From contig PHCX01000001.1 of assembly GCA_002842435.1 (NCBI GenBank), forward strand, positions 186,001 through 250,000: a DNA stretch of 64,000 nt, read 5' to 3'. A program made the position numbers and the translations under genes. The notes under the pieces were generated by a model. That model searched no databases. It was not told the origin of the DNA and worked only from the letters and a program-made list of their open reading frames with translations. This stretch comes from Betaproteobacteria bacterium HGW-Betaproteobacteria-1 (GTDB taxonomy: Bacteria > Pseudomonadota > Gammaproteobacteria > Burkholderiales > Methylophilaceae). Numbering within the stretch: position 1 is the first letter of the stretch; every line of letters begins with the position of its first letter. Below, one piece after another: positions 45,666 through 55,563 of the stretch.

Positions 45666-45699
45666 AATTAAAAAGCCCGCTAATGCGGGCTTTTTAATT
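45666..45699 (+). terminator. Terminator of the beta-helix gene
   Basis: AATTAAAAAGCCCGC and GCGGGCTTTTTAATT form a perfect 15-bp stem around TAAT. The same AAAAAGCCCGC...GCGGGCTTTTT core occurs after katG at 43142-43168. Confidence 0.92.
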
Positions 45700-45717
45700 T
45701 CGATGTCCAACCAGTAC

Positions 45718-46083
45718 CTAGTATTTCTTTACCAGCTCCGGATCATAAGGCTCGAGCACGCAGCGCACATCAAGCACCTTGACCTGTACATCGGTTGTCC
45801 CCGGGCTTGCTTCAAATTTGACTACGTCTTTAGCGTAGCTCGTCCAGACCATGCCGTTAGCTGCATGCAGGTTCTGACTAAATCGATGTAGCCTATCTGA
45901 GCATTCAGCCAAATTATCATTCACAGATGTCTTGAGTAGGTAGTGGTTATTGTTGTTATCGAAGATTGCGACTACCGTCGACCACTGTCCGGGCTTGGGG
46001 TCGTAATTGCCTGAGGTGTCTGCAAGTGCTGATGCCGAGAATGCCAAAAGACCAGCCGTCAGTATCACTTTAATTCGAGTCAT
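45718..46083 (-). CDS. Hypothetical exported protein
   Basis: 121 residues. Signal peptide (TRIKVILTAGLLAFSASALA) and a small mature domain with two Cys (LAECSDR and VRCVLEP) that could form a disulfide, and a central region WSTVVAIFDNNNNHYLL. The family is not recognised. It ends next to a terminator shared with the beta-helix gene; its own start has AAGGTAAG upstream. Confidence 0.7.
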   Translation of the reverse strand: MTRIKVILTAGLLAFSASALADTSGNYDPKPGQWSTVVAIFDNNNNHYLLKTSVNDNLAECSDRLHRFSQNLHAANGMVWTSYAKDVVKFEASPGTTDVQVKVLDVRCVLEPYDPELVKKY

Positions 46084-46158
46084 AACTTACCTTTCGTTAA
46101 TTGCCTGAACTAGTCCGACAACATCACGACTGGAAAGTTGACCTTTATTTTCGCCGGT

Positions 46159-46551
46159 CTACAGAGGTTCGAATTTAAGCGCGGCTGAATTGATGCAATA
46201 ACGCAAACCGGTCGGCTGCGGACCATCATTGAAAACATGCCCCAGATGCGCATCGCAGACATTGCAGATGACCTCGGTACGGATCATGTGATGCGAGCTG
46301 TCGATCTTTTCCCGCACATTATTCTTGTCAATCGCCCGGAAATAACTGGGCCAGCCGCAACCTGAATCGAATTTGGCATCCGACTCGAACAGCGGCGTAT
46401 TACAGCAAACGCAAGTATATATCCCGTGTTTCTTGTGATAGGTATATTCGCCGGTGCCTGCCCTTTCAGTCGCTGCCCTGCGGGTGACTTCATACTGTAG
46501 GGGACTGAGTTGCTCGCGCCACTCGTCATCGCTCTTGATCACTTTATCCAT
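46159..46551 (-). CDS. msrB: Peptide-methionine (R)-S-oxide reductase MsrB
   Basis: 130 residues. It repairs methionine-R-sulfoxide in proteins. Zinc Cys pairs are in CVCCNTPLF and [10 protein letters not shown]; catalytic Cys is in [23 protein letters not shown] is the substrate-binding block. The start follows GGAGC-type sequence. It is a stand-alone MsrB domain of normal length. Confidence 0.94.
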   Translation of the reverse strand: MDKVIKSDDEWREQLSPLQYEVTRRAATERAGTGEYTYHKKHGIYTCVCCNTPLFESDAKFDSGCGWPSYFRAIDKNNVREKIDSSHHMIRTEVICNVCDAHLGHVFNDGPQPTGLRYCINSAALKFEPL

Positions 46552-46614
46552 ACTCTGCTCCTTGCCTTGCCTGCAGCTACAGGCATTGGCGATCGCCCTC
46601 TGTTTATTTCAAGC

Positions 46615-47073
46615 TTATGTACGGGGCTTTCTGAAACTATCCAACAATAACAATACGACACCACAACTGATGGCGGAATCCGCCACATTGAATGCAGGCC
46701 AATACCAACCCTGATAATGGAACAAGAGAAAGTCCACCACATAACCCAAGGTCAGCCGGTCATACAGATTGCCGAGGGCGCCGCCTAAAACTAGGGCCAG
46801 CGCAAAACAGAAAAGTTTCTCTGCCTTGTGTTTTCTCAGCAAATAAACAATCACAACCGACGCAACGATGGCAATGGCACTGAAGAAAATGCGCTGCCAG
46901 CCGCCGGCTCCCGCCAGAAAACTGAAGGCCGCGCCCTCGTTGTGATAACGCACCAGATCGAAAAAGCTGGTGATATAGAGATGCTCGCCAAGGGTGAAAG
47001 CCTGCAACACCAGATGCTTGGTGTAAAGATCGAACGCAATGACAATCGCGCTGAGTCCCAGCCACTTAAGCAT
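46615..47073 (-). CDS. lspA: Lipoprotein signal peptidase LspA
   Basis: 152 residues from ATG 47073, which overlaps the ileS stop by eight bases. An aspartic peptidase with four membrane segments that removes lipoprotein signal peptides. The catalytic Asp pair is in [13 protein letters not shown] and [20 protein letters not shown] [13 protein letters not shown] is also typical. The frame continues to 47094, inside ileS, but the overlap start fits the family. Confidence 0.94.
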   Translation of the reverse strand: MLKWLGLSAIVIAFDLYTKHLVLQAFTLGEHLYITSFFDLVRYHNEGAAFSFLAGAGGWQRIFFSAIAIVASVVIVYLLRKHKAEKLFCFALALVLGGALGNLYDRLTLGYVVDFLLFHYQGWYWPAFNVADSAISCGVVLLLLDSFRKPRT

Positions 47074-49879
47074 GACTTCTGGCTTCACCTGCACCGAACA
47101 AATTGCTCACGCAACGACCGCAGATGGTCGGATGCGCGGCATCGGCACCGACATCGGCCCGGTAGTGCCAGCAGCGCTCGCATTTGGCATGCGCACTGGG
47201 CGAGACTTCGATGCGCACATCGCCATCCGGCATCTCATGCAAGGTCGCGCGCGAAACAATCAACACAAAGCGCAAATCGTCGCCCAACCGGGCAAGCGCC
47301 TGATGGGTCGCGCCTGATGCGTAAATATCGAGTTCAGACTGCAAGGAAGAACCAACCAGCCCCTGTGCACGCTGTTCCTCAATTGCCTTGTTGGCGAGCG
47401 CTCGCACTTCAAGGACGGCTTGCCATTGCGCGATTTCGGCCTCGCTCAAGCCACTGACCGGCAGTTCATACCAGACATCCTCGAACACGGTCGCATCTGC
47501 ATCCATGCCCAGCGTCTGCCAGATCTCATCCGCCGTGAAACTGAGGATAGGTGCCATCAGGCGCATCATGGCCTGCGTGATGTGATGCAGCGCGCTCTGC
47601 GCGGCGCGACGGGCATGCGAGGTTTCGCCACTGGTATAGAGCCTGTCCTTGAGGATATCCAGATAGAAGCCACCGAGGTCTTCCGAGCAGAAGCTGACAA
47701 ACTTCTGCACAGCCAGGTGGAACTCGTAGCGATCGTAATCGGCGAGGATCCGGCTCTGCATATCCTGCGTCAACACCAGCGCATAACGGTCGATCTCCAG
47801 CCACTGGTCAACCGGCAGCAGGTCCTTGTTCGCATCGAAATCCGCCAGATTGGCGAGCAGGAAGCGCAAGGTATTGCGGATGCGGCGATAGCCCTCGGCC
47901 ACACGCTTCAATATCTCGTCAGAGATGGTCAACTCGCCGGAGTAATCGGTCGAAGCTACCCACAGGCGCAGGATGTCGGCTCCGTAGGTATCCATGACCT
48001 TCTGCGGCGCGACGACGTTGCCCTTGGATTTGCTCATCTTGTGACCAGAACCATCGACGACAAAGCCATGAGTCAGCAGCGCATCGTAAGGTGCACGGCC
48101 GTCAATAGCGCAACCGGTCAGCAGGGAGGACTGGAACCAGCCACGATGCTGGTCGGAACCTTCCAGATACAAATCAGCGGGATACTTGAGTTCGGCGCGG
48201 CGCTTCAACACAGCGGCATGCGTCGCGCCCGAATCGAACCAGACATCCAGCGTATCGGTGACTTTCTTATATTCTGTGGCGTTGTCCGGTGCATGTTCGG
48301 TAAGGAAAGCTGCGCCATCCAGCGAGAACCAGGCTTCGATACCCTGCTGCTCGACCTGCAACGCGACCTTTTCCAGCAATTCCAGCGTCTGCGGATGCGG
48401 CTCGCCGGTTTCCCTGTGGACGAACAGCGGCATCGGCACACCCCAGTTGCGCTGACGCGATACACACCAGTCGGGGCGGTTCCTGATCATGGCTTCCAGA
48501 CGCGCACGGCCCCAGGATGGGAAAAACTCGGTGTCATCCACCGCCTTGTTCGCATGTTCACGCAGACTTTTTCCAGACACATCTTGCGAATTCATACCGA
48601 TAAACCATTGGTGCGTCGCCAGCTGCATCAGTGGCGTCTTGTGACGCCAGCAATGCGGGAAGCTGTGCTGCAAGCGCGCACTTGCCAACAACGTATCGTT
48701 CTCCTGCATCACGTTCAGAATCACCTTGTTGGCTTCCTGACGCGTCAGGCCACGGATCGCCTCAAGCTCCACCAGATTGCTGGTGAAGAACTTGCCATCG
48801 CCACCGATCAACACACGTGGTTTTTCTTCAGGGTAATTGGCACGCATAACCAGCCAGTCATCATTGCCGTGTGCGGCGGCGGTATGCACCAGACCAGTAC
48901 CGGCATCGGTGGTCACGTGTTCGCCTGTGATGACAGGCACCTGACGGTTATCGAATGGGTGTTGCAGTAGCAGGCCCTTCAGTGCAGCCCCCTTGCAGGA
49001 GCCGAACACCTTGGTTTCCTCTTCGCCGTAGCGCTTGAGCGTGGATTCAACCAACTCATGCACCAACACCAGTAAACCCTTACTGGTTTGAACCAGATCA
49101 TAATCCAGCTCAGGGTGCACGCTAACCGCTTGGTTAGCTGGCAGCGTCCACGGGGTCGTTGTCCAGATCACGGCATAAGCATCATCATTGACTTCAACTC
49201 CAAATGCCTTGCTCAACGCTGCGTTATCAGCAACCTTGAACCCCACATCGATCGCAGGGGAATTCACATCTTCATACTCGACTTCCGCTTCCGCCAGCGC
49301 GGAGCCGCAGTCCACGCACCAGTGCACAGGCTTGGAGCCCTGATACAGATAACCGTTTTTGTAGATGTCGCCGAGCGCACGCATGATGTCGGCCTCGGTC
49401 CTGAAATCCATGGTCAGGTAAGGATGATCCCAGTCGCCAAGCACACCGAGGCGGATGAAATCGGCCTTCTGCCGTTCCACCTGCTGTTTGGCATATTCGC
49501 GACACAGCTCGCGGAATTTTGCCGGATCGATATTCTTGCCGTGATTCTTTTCCACCACCAGCTCGATCGGCAGGCCGTGGCAATCCCAGCCCGGTACATA
49601 AGGCGCATCGAAGCCCGACAGTGTCTTGGACTTGATGATGATGTCCTTCAGGATCTTGTTGACCGCATGGCCGATGTGAATATCGCCGTTGGCATAGGGC
49701 GGGCCATCGTGCAGGATGAATTTGGGCGCACCCTTGCGCGCTGTGCGAATGCGTTCATACAGCTTCTTCTGTTGCCAGGCCTTCAGCCATTGCGGCTCAC
49801 GCTTGGCCAGGTCGCCCCGCATGGGGAAAGCGGTTTCAGGTAGATTCAGTTTGTATTTGGCGTTTTTTTCGTCGGTCAT
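47066..49879 (-). CDS. ileS: Isoleucine--tRNA ligase
   Basis: 937 residues, class Ia synthetase. HIGH motif in [17 protein letters not shown] in HKMSKSKGN, the editing domain ([12 protein letters not shown]) and the C-terminal zinc site [12 protein letters not shown] ... CGRCVSNL are present. It lies between ribF, which it overlaps by four bases, and lspA; the murJ-ribF-ileS-lspA order is typical of beta- and gammaproteobacteria. Confidence 0.97.
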   Translation of the reverse strand: MTDEKNAKYKLNLPETAFPMRGDLAKREPQWLKAWQQKKLYERIRTARKGAPKFILHDGPPYANGDIHIGHAVNKILKDIIIKSKTLSGFDAPYVPGWDCHGLPIELVVEKNHGKNIDPAKFRELCREYAKQQVERQKADFIRLGVLGDWDHPYLTMDFRTEADIMRALGDIYKNGYLYQGSKPVHWCVDCGSALAEAEVEYEDVNSPAIDVGFKVADNAALSKAFGVEVNDDAYAVIWTTTPWTLPANQAVSVHPELDYDLVQTSKGLLVLVHELVESTLKRYGEEETKVFGSCKGAALKGLLLQHPFDNRQVPVITGEHVTTDAGTGLVHTAAAHGNDDWLVMRANYPEEKPRVLIGGDGKFFTSNLVELEAIRGLTRQEANKVILNVMQENDTLLASARLQHSFPHCWRHKTPLMQLATHQWFIGMNSQDVSGKSLREHANKAVDDTEFFPSWGRARLEAMIRNRPDWCVSRQRNWGVPMPLFVHRETGEPHPQTLELLEKVALQVEQQGIEAWFSLDGAAFLTEHAPDNATEYKKVTDTLDVWFDSGATHAAVLKRRAELKYPADLYLEGSDQHRGWFQSSLLTGCAIDGRAPYDALLTHGFVVDGSGHKMSKSKGNVVAPQKVMDTYGADILRLWVASTDYSGELTISDEILKRVAEGYRRIRNTLRFLLANLADFDANKDLLPVDQWLEIDRYALVLTQDMQSRILADYDRYEFHLAVQKFVSFCSEDLGGFYLDILKDRLYTSGETSHARRAAQSALHHITQAMMRLMAPILSFTADEIWQTLGMDADATVFEDVWYELPVSGLSEAEIAQWQAVLEVRALANKAIEEQRAQGLVGSSLQSELDIYASGATHQALARLGDDLRFVLIVSRATLHEMPDGDVRIEVSPSAHAKCERCWHYRADVGADAAHPTICGRCVSNLFGAGEARSHA

Positions 49880-50793
49880 GTGGCGTACTTAAAATATTCG
49901 CGCGCTTTTTGCGCGTCGCTGGCTATCCAGGTTTTCAGGGTTTCAATGTCGGCAAACTTCATCTCGTCGCGGATCTTGTGCAGAAAATGCACGCGTACAT
50001 GCTTGCCATAAATATCCTGTTGAAAATCAAACAGGTGTACTTCCAGTGTAGGCTTGCCGCCTTGTTTTACGGTGGGTCGCACACCGAGGCTGGCAACGCC
50101 GGGCAGAGGCGACTCCGCCAAACCTTCCAATTTTACCGCATAGACCCCGAAAAGCGGCGGCCTATCGTGCAACATGTGGATATTTGCCGTCGGATAACCC
50201 CAGGTTCGGCCCACTTTGTCGCCATGCACGACCTTGCCGCTGATGGTGTAGGGGCGCCCCAGCAGCTTTTCCGCACGCCCTAGGTCGCCCTGGGCCAAAG
50301 CCTCGCGCACCGCCGTGCTGGAAACACGACGCTGATCCAGCACGACATCCGGCAGACTGATGATCCGGAAGCCCGCACTGACGAAATCCGCCTGCGCACC
50401 GCGCCGGCCTGCACCGAAACGGAAATCCTCACCGACCAGCACCGCCTTGACGTTCATCGCCTGGCGCAGAATCCTCTGCATGAAATCCTCAGCGCTGACC
50501 TCGGCGAACCGCCGGTTGAAATGGCAGACATAGGCATACTCGACGCCCGCTTCGGCAAACAGTTCGAGTTTCTCGCGCAGGGAACTCAGGCGTGTCGGCG
50601 CATTGCCCGGCGTGAAGAACTCGCGCGGATGCGGCTCAAACGTCATCACCGCCGCTTTCAGCCCTTGGCTTTGTGCGGTTCCAATGAGCTTGTCCATCAT
50701 GGCCTGATGCCCCAGATGCATGCCGTCGAAATTGCCGATGGCAAGCGCCAGAGGGCAGCCGTCAGCCTGGTGAAAATGGCGGAATATACGCAT
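49876..50793 (-). CDS. ribF: Bifunctional riboflavin kinase/FAD synthetase
   Basis: 305 residues. The N-terminal FMN adenylyltransferase domain has [15 protein letters not shown] and [13 protein letters not shown]; the C-terminal riboflavin kinase domain has [20 protein letters not shown] and then [11 protein letters not shown]. It makes FMN and FAD. It ends overlapping the ileS start and begins one base after murJ. Confidence 0.96.
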   Translation of the reverse strand: MRIFRHFHQADGCPLALAIGNFDGMHLGHQAMMDKLIGTAQSQGLKAAVMTFEPHPREFFTPGNAPTRLSSLREKLELFAEAGVEYAYVCHFNRRFAEVSAEDFMQRILRQAMNVKAVLVGEDFRFGAGRRGAQADFVSAGFRIISLPDVVLDQRRVSSTAVREALAQGDLGRAEKLLGRPYTISGKVVHGDKVGRTWGYPTANIHMLHDRPPLFGVYAVKLEGLAESPLPGVASLGVRPTVKQGGKPTLEVHLFDFQQDIYGKHVRVHFLHKIRDEMKFADIETLKTWIASDAQKAREYFKYAT

Positions 50794-50794
50794 A

Positions 50795-52339
50795 TCAGAT
50801 CTGTGTACGGCGCATGAAGTCTTTGAGGCGGATACCCATCAACCACAAGCTGAGGAAATAGACGGAAACACCGAGCACTACCAGGCCCGACAGGTGACCG
50901 AATTTATGGACGAAGCTGTAATCCAGCCATGTCGCATCGGCGCCGCTGGCGAAATAAAGCGCAGCCGACATCGCCAGCAGGGCCAGCAGCAGCTTGCTCA
51001 TGAACATCAGCCAGCCGGCCTGCGGTTTGTAGACATCGGCCTTGCGCAAATGATAATAAAGCAGCCCTGCATTGATACAGGCGCCCAGACCGATGGCCAG
51101 CGCCAACCCGGCATGCCGCAGGTCAAGGCCAAAAACGAAGACAAGGTTCATGAACTGGGTCGCCACCAGCGTGAATACCGCGATTTTCACCGGCGTCTTG
51201 ATGTTCTGCCGCGAGTAGAAGGCGGGCGCCAACACCTTGACCAGAATCAGCCCAAGCAGACCCAGGCTGTAGGCAATCAGCGCCTGACGTGTCATCCAGA
51301 CGTCATGGTCGGTAAAAGCGCCGTAATGGAACAGGCTGGTGATCAAGGGAACGGACAACACCGCCAGCGCCGCTGCAGCAGGCAAGGCCAGAATAAATGT
51401 CAGGCGCAGCCCCCAATCCAGCAACTGTGAGTATTCGCCATCCGATTTATCGGCGAACGACTTCGACAGGCTGGGCAGCAGTATGGTCCCCAGCGCCACC
51501 CCCAGCAGGCCGGTCGGAAATTCCATCAGGCGGTCTGCGTAATACAGCCATGAAACGCTGCCCGCCACCAGGAAAGAGGCGAATATCGTATTGATCAACA
51601 GGGAAATCTGCGCAATCGACACCCCGAACACAGCCGGCCCCATCAACTTCAAAATGCGCCATACGCCTTCATCCTGCAAATTGAGGCTGAAACGCGGCAG
51701 CATGCCGATCCTGACCAGAAAGGGAATCTGGAACATCAGTTGCAGCACGCCGCCGACAAACACGGCCCAGGCCAACACCTTGACCGGCGGATTGAAATCA
51801 TCGGCAAAAGCCAGCGCAGCGACGATGAACGCCACGTTGAGCCAGACCGGCGTAAAGGCCGGGACGGTGAATTTTCCGTAAGTGTTGAGCAGGCCGCCAG
51901 CCAGCGACACCAGGGAAATAAACAGGATATAAGGAAAAATGATGCGCAACAGATCGATGGTCAGACCGAACTTTTCCGGGTCACTGGCGAAGCCGGGCGC
52001 ACTGATATAGACGATCAGGGGAGCGGCAACGATGCCGATCAGCGTCACCACGACCAATGCCAGACCAAGCAGCGTTGCAACATGGTTGACCAGTGACTGC
52101 GTTTCTTCCTGCCCGCGCTGGTTCTTGTATTCGGCCAGAATCGGCACAAATGCCTGTGAGAACGCCCCTTCGGCGAACAAGCGACGCAGCAGATTGGGAA
52201 TCTTGAATGCCACAAAGAAGGCGTCGGTATAGATGCCGGCGCCAAACACCCGGGCAATGAGCAGATCACGCACAAAGCCCAATATGCGCGATAAAAATGT
52301 CATACTGCCGACCGCAGCGAGTGCTTTCAGCAGATTCAT
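50795..52339 (-). CDS. murJ: Lipid II flippase MurJ
   Basis: 514 residues with about fourteen membrane segments. MurJ moves lipid II across the inner membrane for peptidoglycan synthesis. The N-terminus MTFLSRILGFVRDLLIARVFG and the block RRLFAEGAFSQAFVPILAEY are diagnostic. It is the first gene of the ribF-ileS-lspA run and is divergent from rpsT. Confidence 0.95.
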   Translation of the reverse strand: MNLLKALAAVGSMTFLSRILGFVRDLLIARVFGAGIYTDAFFVAFKIPNLLRRLFAEGAFSQAFVPILAEYKNQRGQEETQSLVNHVATLLGLALVVVTLIGIVAAPLIVYISAPGFASDPEKFGLTIDLLRIIFPYILFISLVSLAGGLLNTYGKFTVPAFTPVWLNVAFIVAALAFADDFNPPVKVLAWAVFVGGVLQLMFQIPFLVRIGMLPRFSLNLQDEGVWRILKLMGPAVFGVSIAQISLLINTIFASFLVAGSVSWLYYADRLMEFPTGLLGVALGTILLPSLSKSFADKSDGEYSQLLDWGLRLTFILALPAAAALAVLSVPLITSLFHYGAFTDHDVWMTRQALIAYSLGLLGLILVKVLAPAFYSRQNIKTPVKIAVFTLVATQFMNLVFVFGLDLRHAGLALAIGLGACINAGLLYYHLRKADVYKPQAGWLMFMSKLLLALLAMSAALYFASGADATWLDYSFVHKFGHLSGLVVLGVSVYFLSLWLMGIRLKDFMRRTQI

Positions 52340-52437
52340 ACGGCCATTGTCTTCAAGAATTGCATTGAGGCTTGATTCAATTGAATTTTAAGAATGCGGG
52401 ATTTTAGCATGCCCATCTGCCTGCCCTCTATTTCGTC

Positions 52438-52466
52438 TTGCAATCCGCAATAAAAAAAGATAAGAT
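52438..52466 (+). promoter_or_regulatory. Sigma-70 promoter of rpsT
   Basis: TTGCAA (52438-52443), 17 bases, then TAAGAT (52461-52466), with an A-rich spacer. It lies about 80 bases upstream of rpsT and has consensus spacing. Confidence 0.7.
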
Positions 52467-52549
52467 GCACGGCTTCGCATTTTGATACCCCAGTTAGCGC
52501 TGAATTTCAGTCAACTGGTCACTGAATTAACTGGAAACTAGGAACAATT

Positions 52550-52813
52550 ATGGCAAATACCGCACAAGCAAGAAAACGTGCCCGTCAAGCAGTAGCAGTA
52601 AATGCGCACAACTCAAGCCTGCGCTCTACACTACGCACAGCGATCAAGAAGGTCGTGAAGGCAGTTGAAGCTGGCGATAAAGCAGCTGCAACCGCAGCTT
52701 TTACTGCCAATGTCAGCGTCATCGACCGTATCGCTGACAAGAAGATCATTCACAAGAACAAGGCCGCTCGTCACAAGAGCCGTCTGAGCGCTGCCATCAA
52801 GGCAATGGCTTAA
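52550..52813 (+). CDS. rpsT: 30S ribosomal protein S20
   Basis: 87 residues, strongly basic. The S20 family start [12 protein letters not shown] and the block [20 protein letters not shown] are clear. A primary 16S rRNA-binding protein. It has its own promoter upstream and a palindromic terminator downstream; divergent from murJ, as in many proteobacteria. Confidence 0.97.
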   Translation: MANTAQARKRARQAVAVNAHNSSLRSTLRTAIKKVVKAVEAGDKAAATAAFTANVSVIDRIADKKIIHKNKAARHKSRLSAAIKAMA

Positions 52814-52836
52814 GCCACCAAGCTGTAGTAAAGACA

Positions 52837-52877
52837 GTAATAAAAAAGCCGAACATCATGTTCGGCTTTTTTATTAC
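52837..52877. terminator. rpsT terminator
   Basis: GTAATAAAAAAGCCGAACAT and its reverse complement enclose a single central base, giving a strong GC stem with A and T runs on either side that works in both directions. The nearest minus-strand gene ends at 52961. Confidence 0.92.
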
Positions 52878-52960
52878 CTACAATTTATTACCTGCAATTG
52901 TTGTTATTAGCCACTCCCGTCAAACCGGCACACTTCCAGCCGCAAGTCATACTAGCCAGT

Positions 52961-54064
52961 TCAATCGCCCTGCTTTGCACTTTTCAACTCCGGTCTCAAT
53001 GACTGCCCATTCTCGATTTTCTGCTGTATTTCGATAACCGCATTTTCAATTGCAACAAAACGCTCAGGAGTCGTCGGATGTGAAGACTTCATTGTGATTG
53101 CCCTGGAGTTTGCCGTTGCCATCCTGCGCCAGAAATTGGGGGCGTCATCAATTGGATATCCTGCTTTCGCCATGAAATAAAGGCCGACATAATCCGCCTC
53201 TTGTTCAAACTCAACAGAATAGACGCTTGCACCAGCATTTGAGCCGATCTTGCTGAAATCACCACCGGTATTGACGCCTCCGGCGGCTGCAGCCACATCC
53301 AATACCAAGCCCAGCAAACCGCCAACCATGGCATTTTTCTGCTTGGCATCGACATGCCTCATGGCGTTATGCGCCAGTTCATGGCTGACCACTAGCGCCA
53401 CCTCCTCGTCACTACGGAAAAAATCCATCATGCCCTTATAGATCACAACGTTCTTGCCGTCGGCATAGGCATTCTTCACGTCGTCAGGCGACAGGTGCAC
53501 GCGGAAATCACAAGCCTGACTATGCAAAATGGAAAACTTGCGCTCTTCCATACCACGCCGCACAACCAGTTCAACCGGCACCCCGGCCTTACCCTGCACC
53601 GACAGATTCTCAAGCACCTTGACGGAAGCACCCTTGCCGGCCGGGGCTTCCCAGCCATTAATCGAGACCAAGGTATCGCCCTCTGCCAGTCCTGCCGCCG
53701 CTGCCGGAGAGTCTACTGCAACGGAAGAAACACTGACGGACGCACTCAACCCGAATTTCGATTCGACAACATCGTGCCATTCCTTGTCGAAATTTTCGTT
53801 ATTCCACACCGTAAAACCGTAATAGGGCCCGACCTGATCGGCACACAAATCCGCCCCACTCACCACAATTCTGGAAGCAACATTCTGCAAACGCCGGTAA
53901 GCCTGGATATATTCCTCAATCACCATTTCACGCTGTTTTCGTGCTTCCACCTTGGCACTATCCGAATCCACGGAGGGCATGCGTGTTTGAGGTGAAGTAC
54001 AGCCGGTCAATGCCACCATCAAAATGATGAACACGTTGCCCAGACGCAGAAATTCAAGATACAT
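52961..54064 (-). CDS. M48-family metalloprotease lipoprotein with PDZ domain
   Basis: 367 residues from ATG 54064, which has AAGGA upstream; a longer frame exists but gives no signal peptide. Lipobox LTGC at about residue 22. A PDZ-like region (VAVDSPAAAAGLAEGDTLVSI, residues ~110-175) precedes the zinc peptidase motif HELAH (228-232) and a distant Glu in EQEADYVGLYFMAKAG. Such proteases act in envelope quality control. It is next to, and on the same strand as, the pseudopilin operon, separated by 105 bases. Confidence 0.87.
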   Translation of the reverse strand: MYLEFLRLGNVFIILMVALTGCTSPQTRMPSVDSDSAKVEARKQREMVIEEYIQAYRRLQNVASRIVVSGADLCADQVGPYYGFTVWNNENFDKEWHDVVESKFGLSASVSVSSVAVDSPAAAAGLAEGDTLVSINGWEAPAGKGASVKVLENLSVQGKAGVPVELVVRRGMEERKFSILHSQACDFRVHLSPDDVKNAYADGKNVVIYKGMMDFFRSDEEVALVVSHELAHNAMRHVDAKQKNAMVGGLLGLVLDVAAAAGGVNTGGDFSKIGSNAGASVYSVEFEQEADYVGLYFMAKAGYPIDDAPNFWRRMATANSRAITMKSSHPTTPERFVAIENAVIEIQQKIENGQSLRPELKSAKQGD

Positions 54065-54169
54065 ACATTGTTTCCTTATTATTGAATCTGATTGTTGGCA
54101 AGTGAATATCTGCAACGTTTGCCACCGCATAGCAAAACCCGGGATACAAGACATACAGGCTGCATTACG

Positions 54170-54670
54170 TCACTCGCGACTTTGCCGCTCAAGTATTTCA
54201 TCCATGGGCAAATAAACAAAAATCCATTCTTCGTAAAGATCCTTGTTTTCAAACATTTTGTCCGCCTCACGAAAATTTGCCACCTTTTGCGGCTTACCGC
54301 CTGCGAGACTGTATACGCCCATGACCCCCCCACTCGGAGCCTCGAGTATTCCCCAATTTCGCATGCCAGTGAAAGGATCGGCGTATATCTGTCGCAAGTA
54401 ACGTTGCGGCATTGGGAAGCGATTATCATGCAATAAAGTCTGTAAATCGGGAGGATATTGCTTGATTACTCCAGGCGTACGGTTGTAATAATTGCCGATT
54501 GCTTCACGGAACTTGCTCCCGATTCGCAGCAATTCCTGTTCATTATCGCGCTTACGCATGGAACTCCACATAGTGCCTGCACCTGCCAGAGACATACCGA
54601 TAAGCGCGACCGCAATCAAAAGTCCAAGATAAGTGAAACCACCAAAAAATTTCCGGCCTGCACTCACCAT
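54170..54670 (-). CDS. Pseudopilin-like protein lacking Glu5
   Basis: 166 residues. A type IV pilin-like N-terminus: GG then FTYLGLLIAVALIGMSLAG. Position 5 of the mature form is Gly where pilins normally have Glu, and prepilin peptidase cutting before F would be expected. The rest has YPPDLQTLLHDNRF and YADPFTGMRNWG, like GspG-type C-terminal loops. The start overlaps the stop of the upstream pseudopilin. Confidence 0.75.
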   Translation of the reverse strand: MVSAGRKFFGGFTYLGLLIAVALIGMSLAGAGTMWSSMRKRDNEQELLRIGSKFREAIGNYYNRTPGVIKQYPPDLQTLLHDNRFPMPQRYLRQIYADPFTGMRNWGILEAPSGGVMGVYSLAGGKPQKVANFREADKMFENKDLYEEWIFVYLPMDEILERQSRE

Positions 54671-55056
54671 TCTGCGTAACTGCTTCCATCCATTGCGATA
54701 CCCTCGGCACCGCTGAATACATCGTACACAGCCCCTTTGGTATCAATATCCGCAGGCGGAACAACGACCCAAGTCATACTGCTTTCTGTTATCGGATCTT
54801 CCGGTATTGCTCGCAGATATTGACGGCTCACCAGATCATCAAGGTTATTTGGGTATGCACCAGTATCGCTAAAATATTTATCAATCGCGTCCCGCATAAC
54901 AGCCAAGTCATGTCTCAAGATCGTCTCTTTGGATCGCTCTGAAGTCGCAAAATACCGCGGAGCCACTAAGCTAAGCAAAGTAGCCACTATTGCCATCACC
55001 ACCAGCACTTCCACTAGGGTGAATCCTGTCTTACAAGCTCTTTTCATCGCTACCAT
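54664..55056 (-). CDS. GspG-like pseudopilin
   Basis: 130 residues. N-terminus CKTG|FTLVEVLVVMAIVATLLSL with Glu5, then a helix and YPNNLDDLVSRQYLRAIPEDP as in the major pseudopilin family. C-terminus VYDVFSGAEGIAMDG, ending AEW. It overlaps the upstream pseudopilin stop; ATG 55047 is another possible start. Confidence 0.8.
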   Translation of the reverse strand: MVAMKRACKTGFTLVEVLVVMAIVATLLSLVAPRYFATSERSKETILRHDLAVMRDAIDKYFSDTGAYPNNLDDLVSRQYLRAIPEDPITESSMTWVVVPPADIDTKGAVYDVFSGAEGIAMDGSSYAEW

Positions 55057-55550
55057 TCCCGGTAGGGCACACCGTTGAGTCCGACACCGCTGGACAATGA
55101 ATAAACATCATAGACGTCGTCAGTATCATCACTCGCCCCTTCGTTAATCGAAAATCCCTCCTGAAACGATCCCCGGTAGCTACGTTTACCCCAGGTCTTA
55201 TCTGGCGGGACATTCGGATCAGGATAGAATGGATCACGCGGAATACGTCGTAAAAATATGATCCGGCGATGCTTCGAGTCCTTGGAATTTTCAACACCAC
55301 TCACCAATTCAAAAAGTGAAGTCGGATAACCGGATCTCTCTTTGGAGAGGGAAATTAGCCCATCATCTGATGCCTGTTTATAGGCATCGATAGCATCCCG
55401 TATTTGCCACAAGGCACGGCGTAGCTCCTGCTCCTTGGATCGCTTTGTGGTCAACTGCATCATCGGTGTTGCGGCGGTAGCCAGCAGGGCAAGAATCACC
55501 AGTGTCACAAGCAATTCGATCAGCGTAAACCCAGAAAATCTTCTCGGCAT
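55050..55550 (-). CDS. Pseudopilin-like protein
   Basis: 166 residues from ATG 55550. Leader MPRRFSG|FTLIELLVTLVILALLATA with Glu5, then a helix and YPTSLFELVSGVENS, RRIPRDPFYPD, and VYDVYSLSSGVGLNG, ending REW. Its C-terminus resembles the next gene's, which suggests tandem duplication. It lies 14 bases before the secretin stop on the same strand. Confidence 0.78.
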   Translation of the reverse strand: MPRRFSGFTLIELLVTLVILALLATAATPMMQLTTKRSKEQELRRALWQIRDAIDAYKQASDDGLISLSKERSGYPTSLFELVSGVENSKDSKHRRIIFLRRIPRDPFYPDPNVPPDKTWGKRSYRGSFQEGFSINEGASDDTDDVYDVYSLSSGVGLNGVPYREW

Positions 55551-55563
55551 CACGATGCACCAA

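Noticed and set aside
47420..48970. Plus-strand frame of 516 codons opposite ileS
   Set aside because: Same reason; it mirrors ileS codons and is not a recognisable protein.
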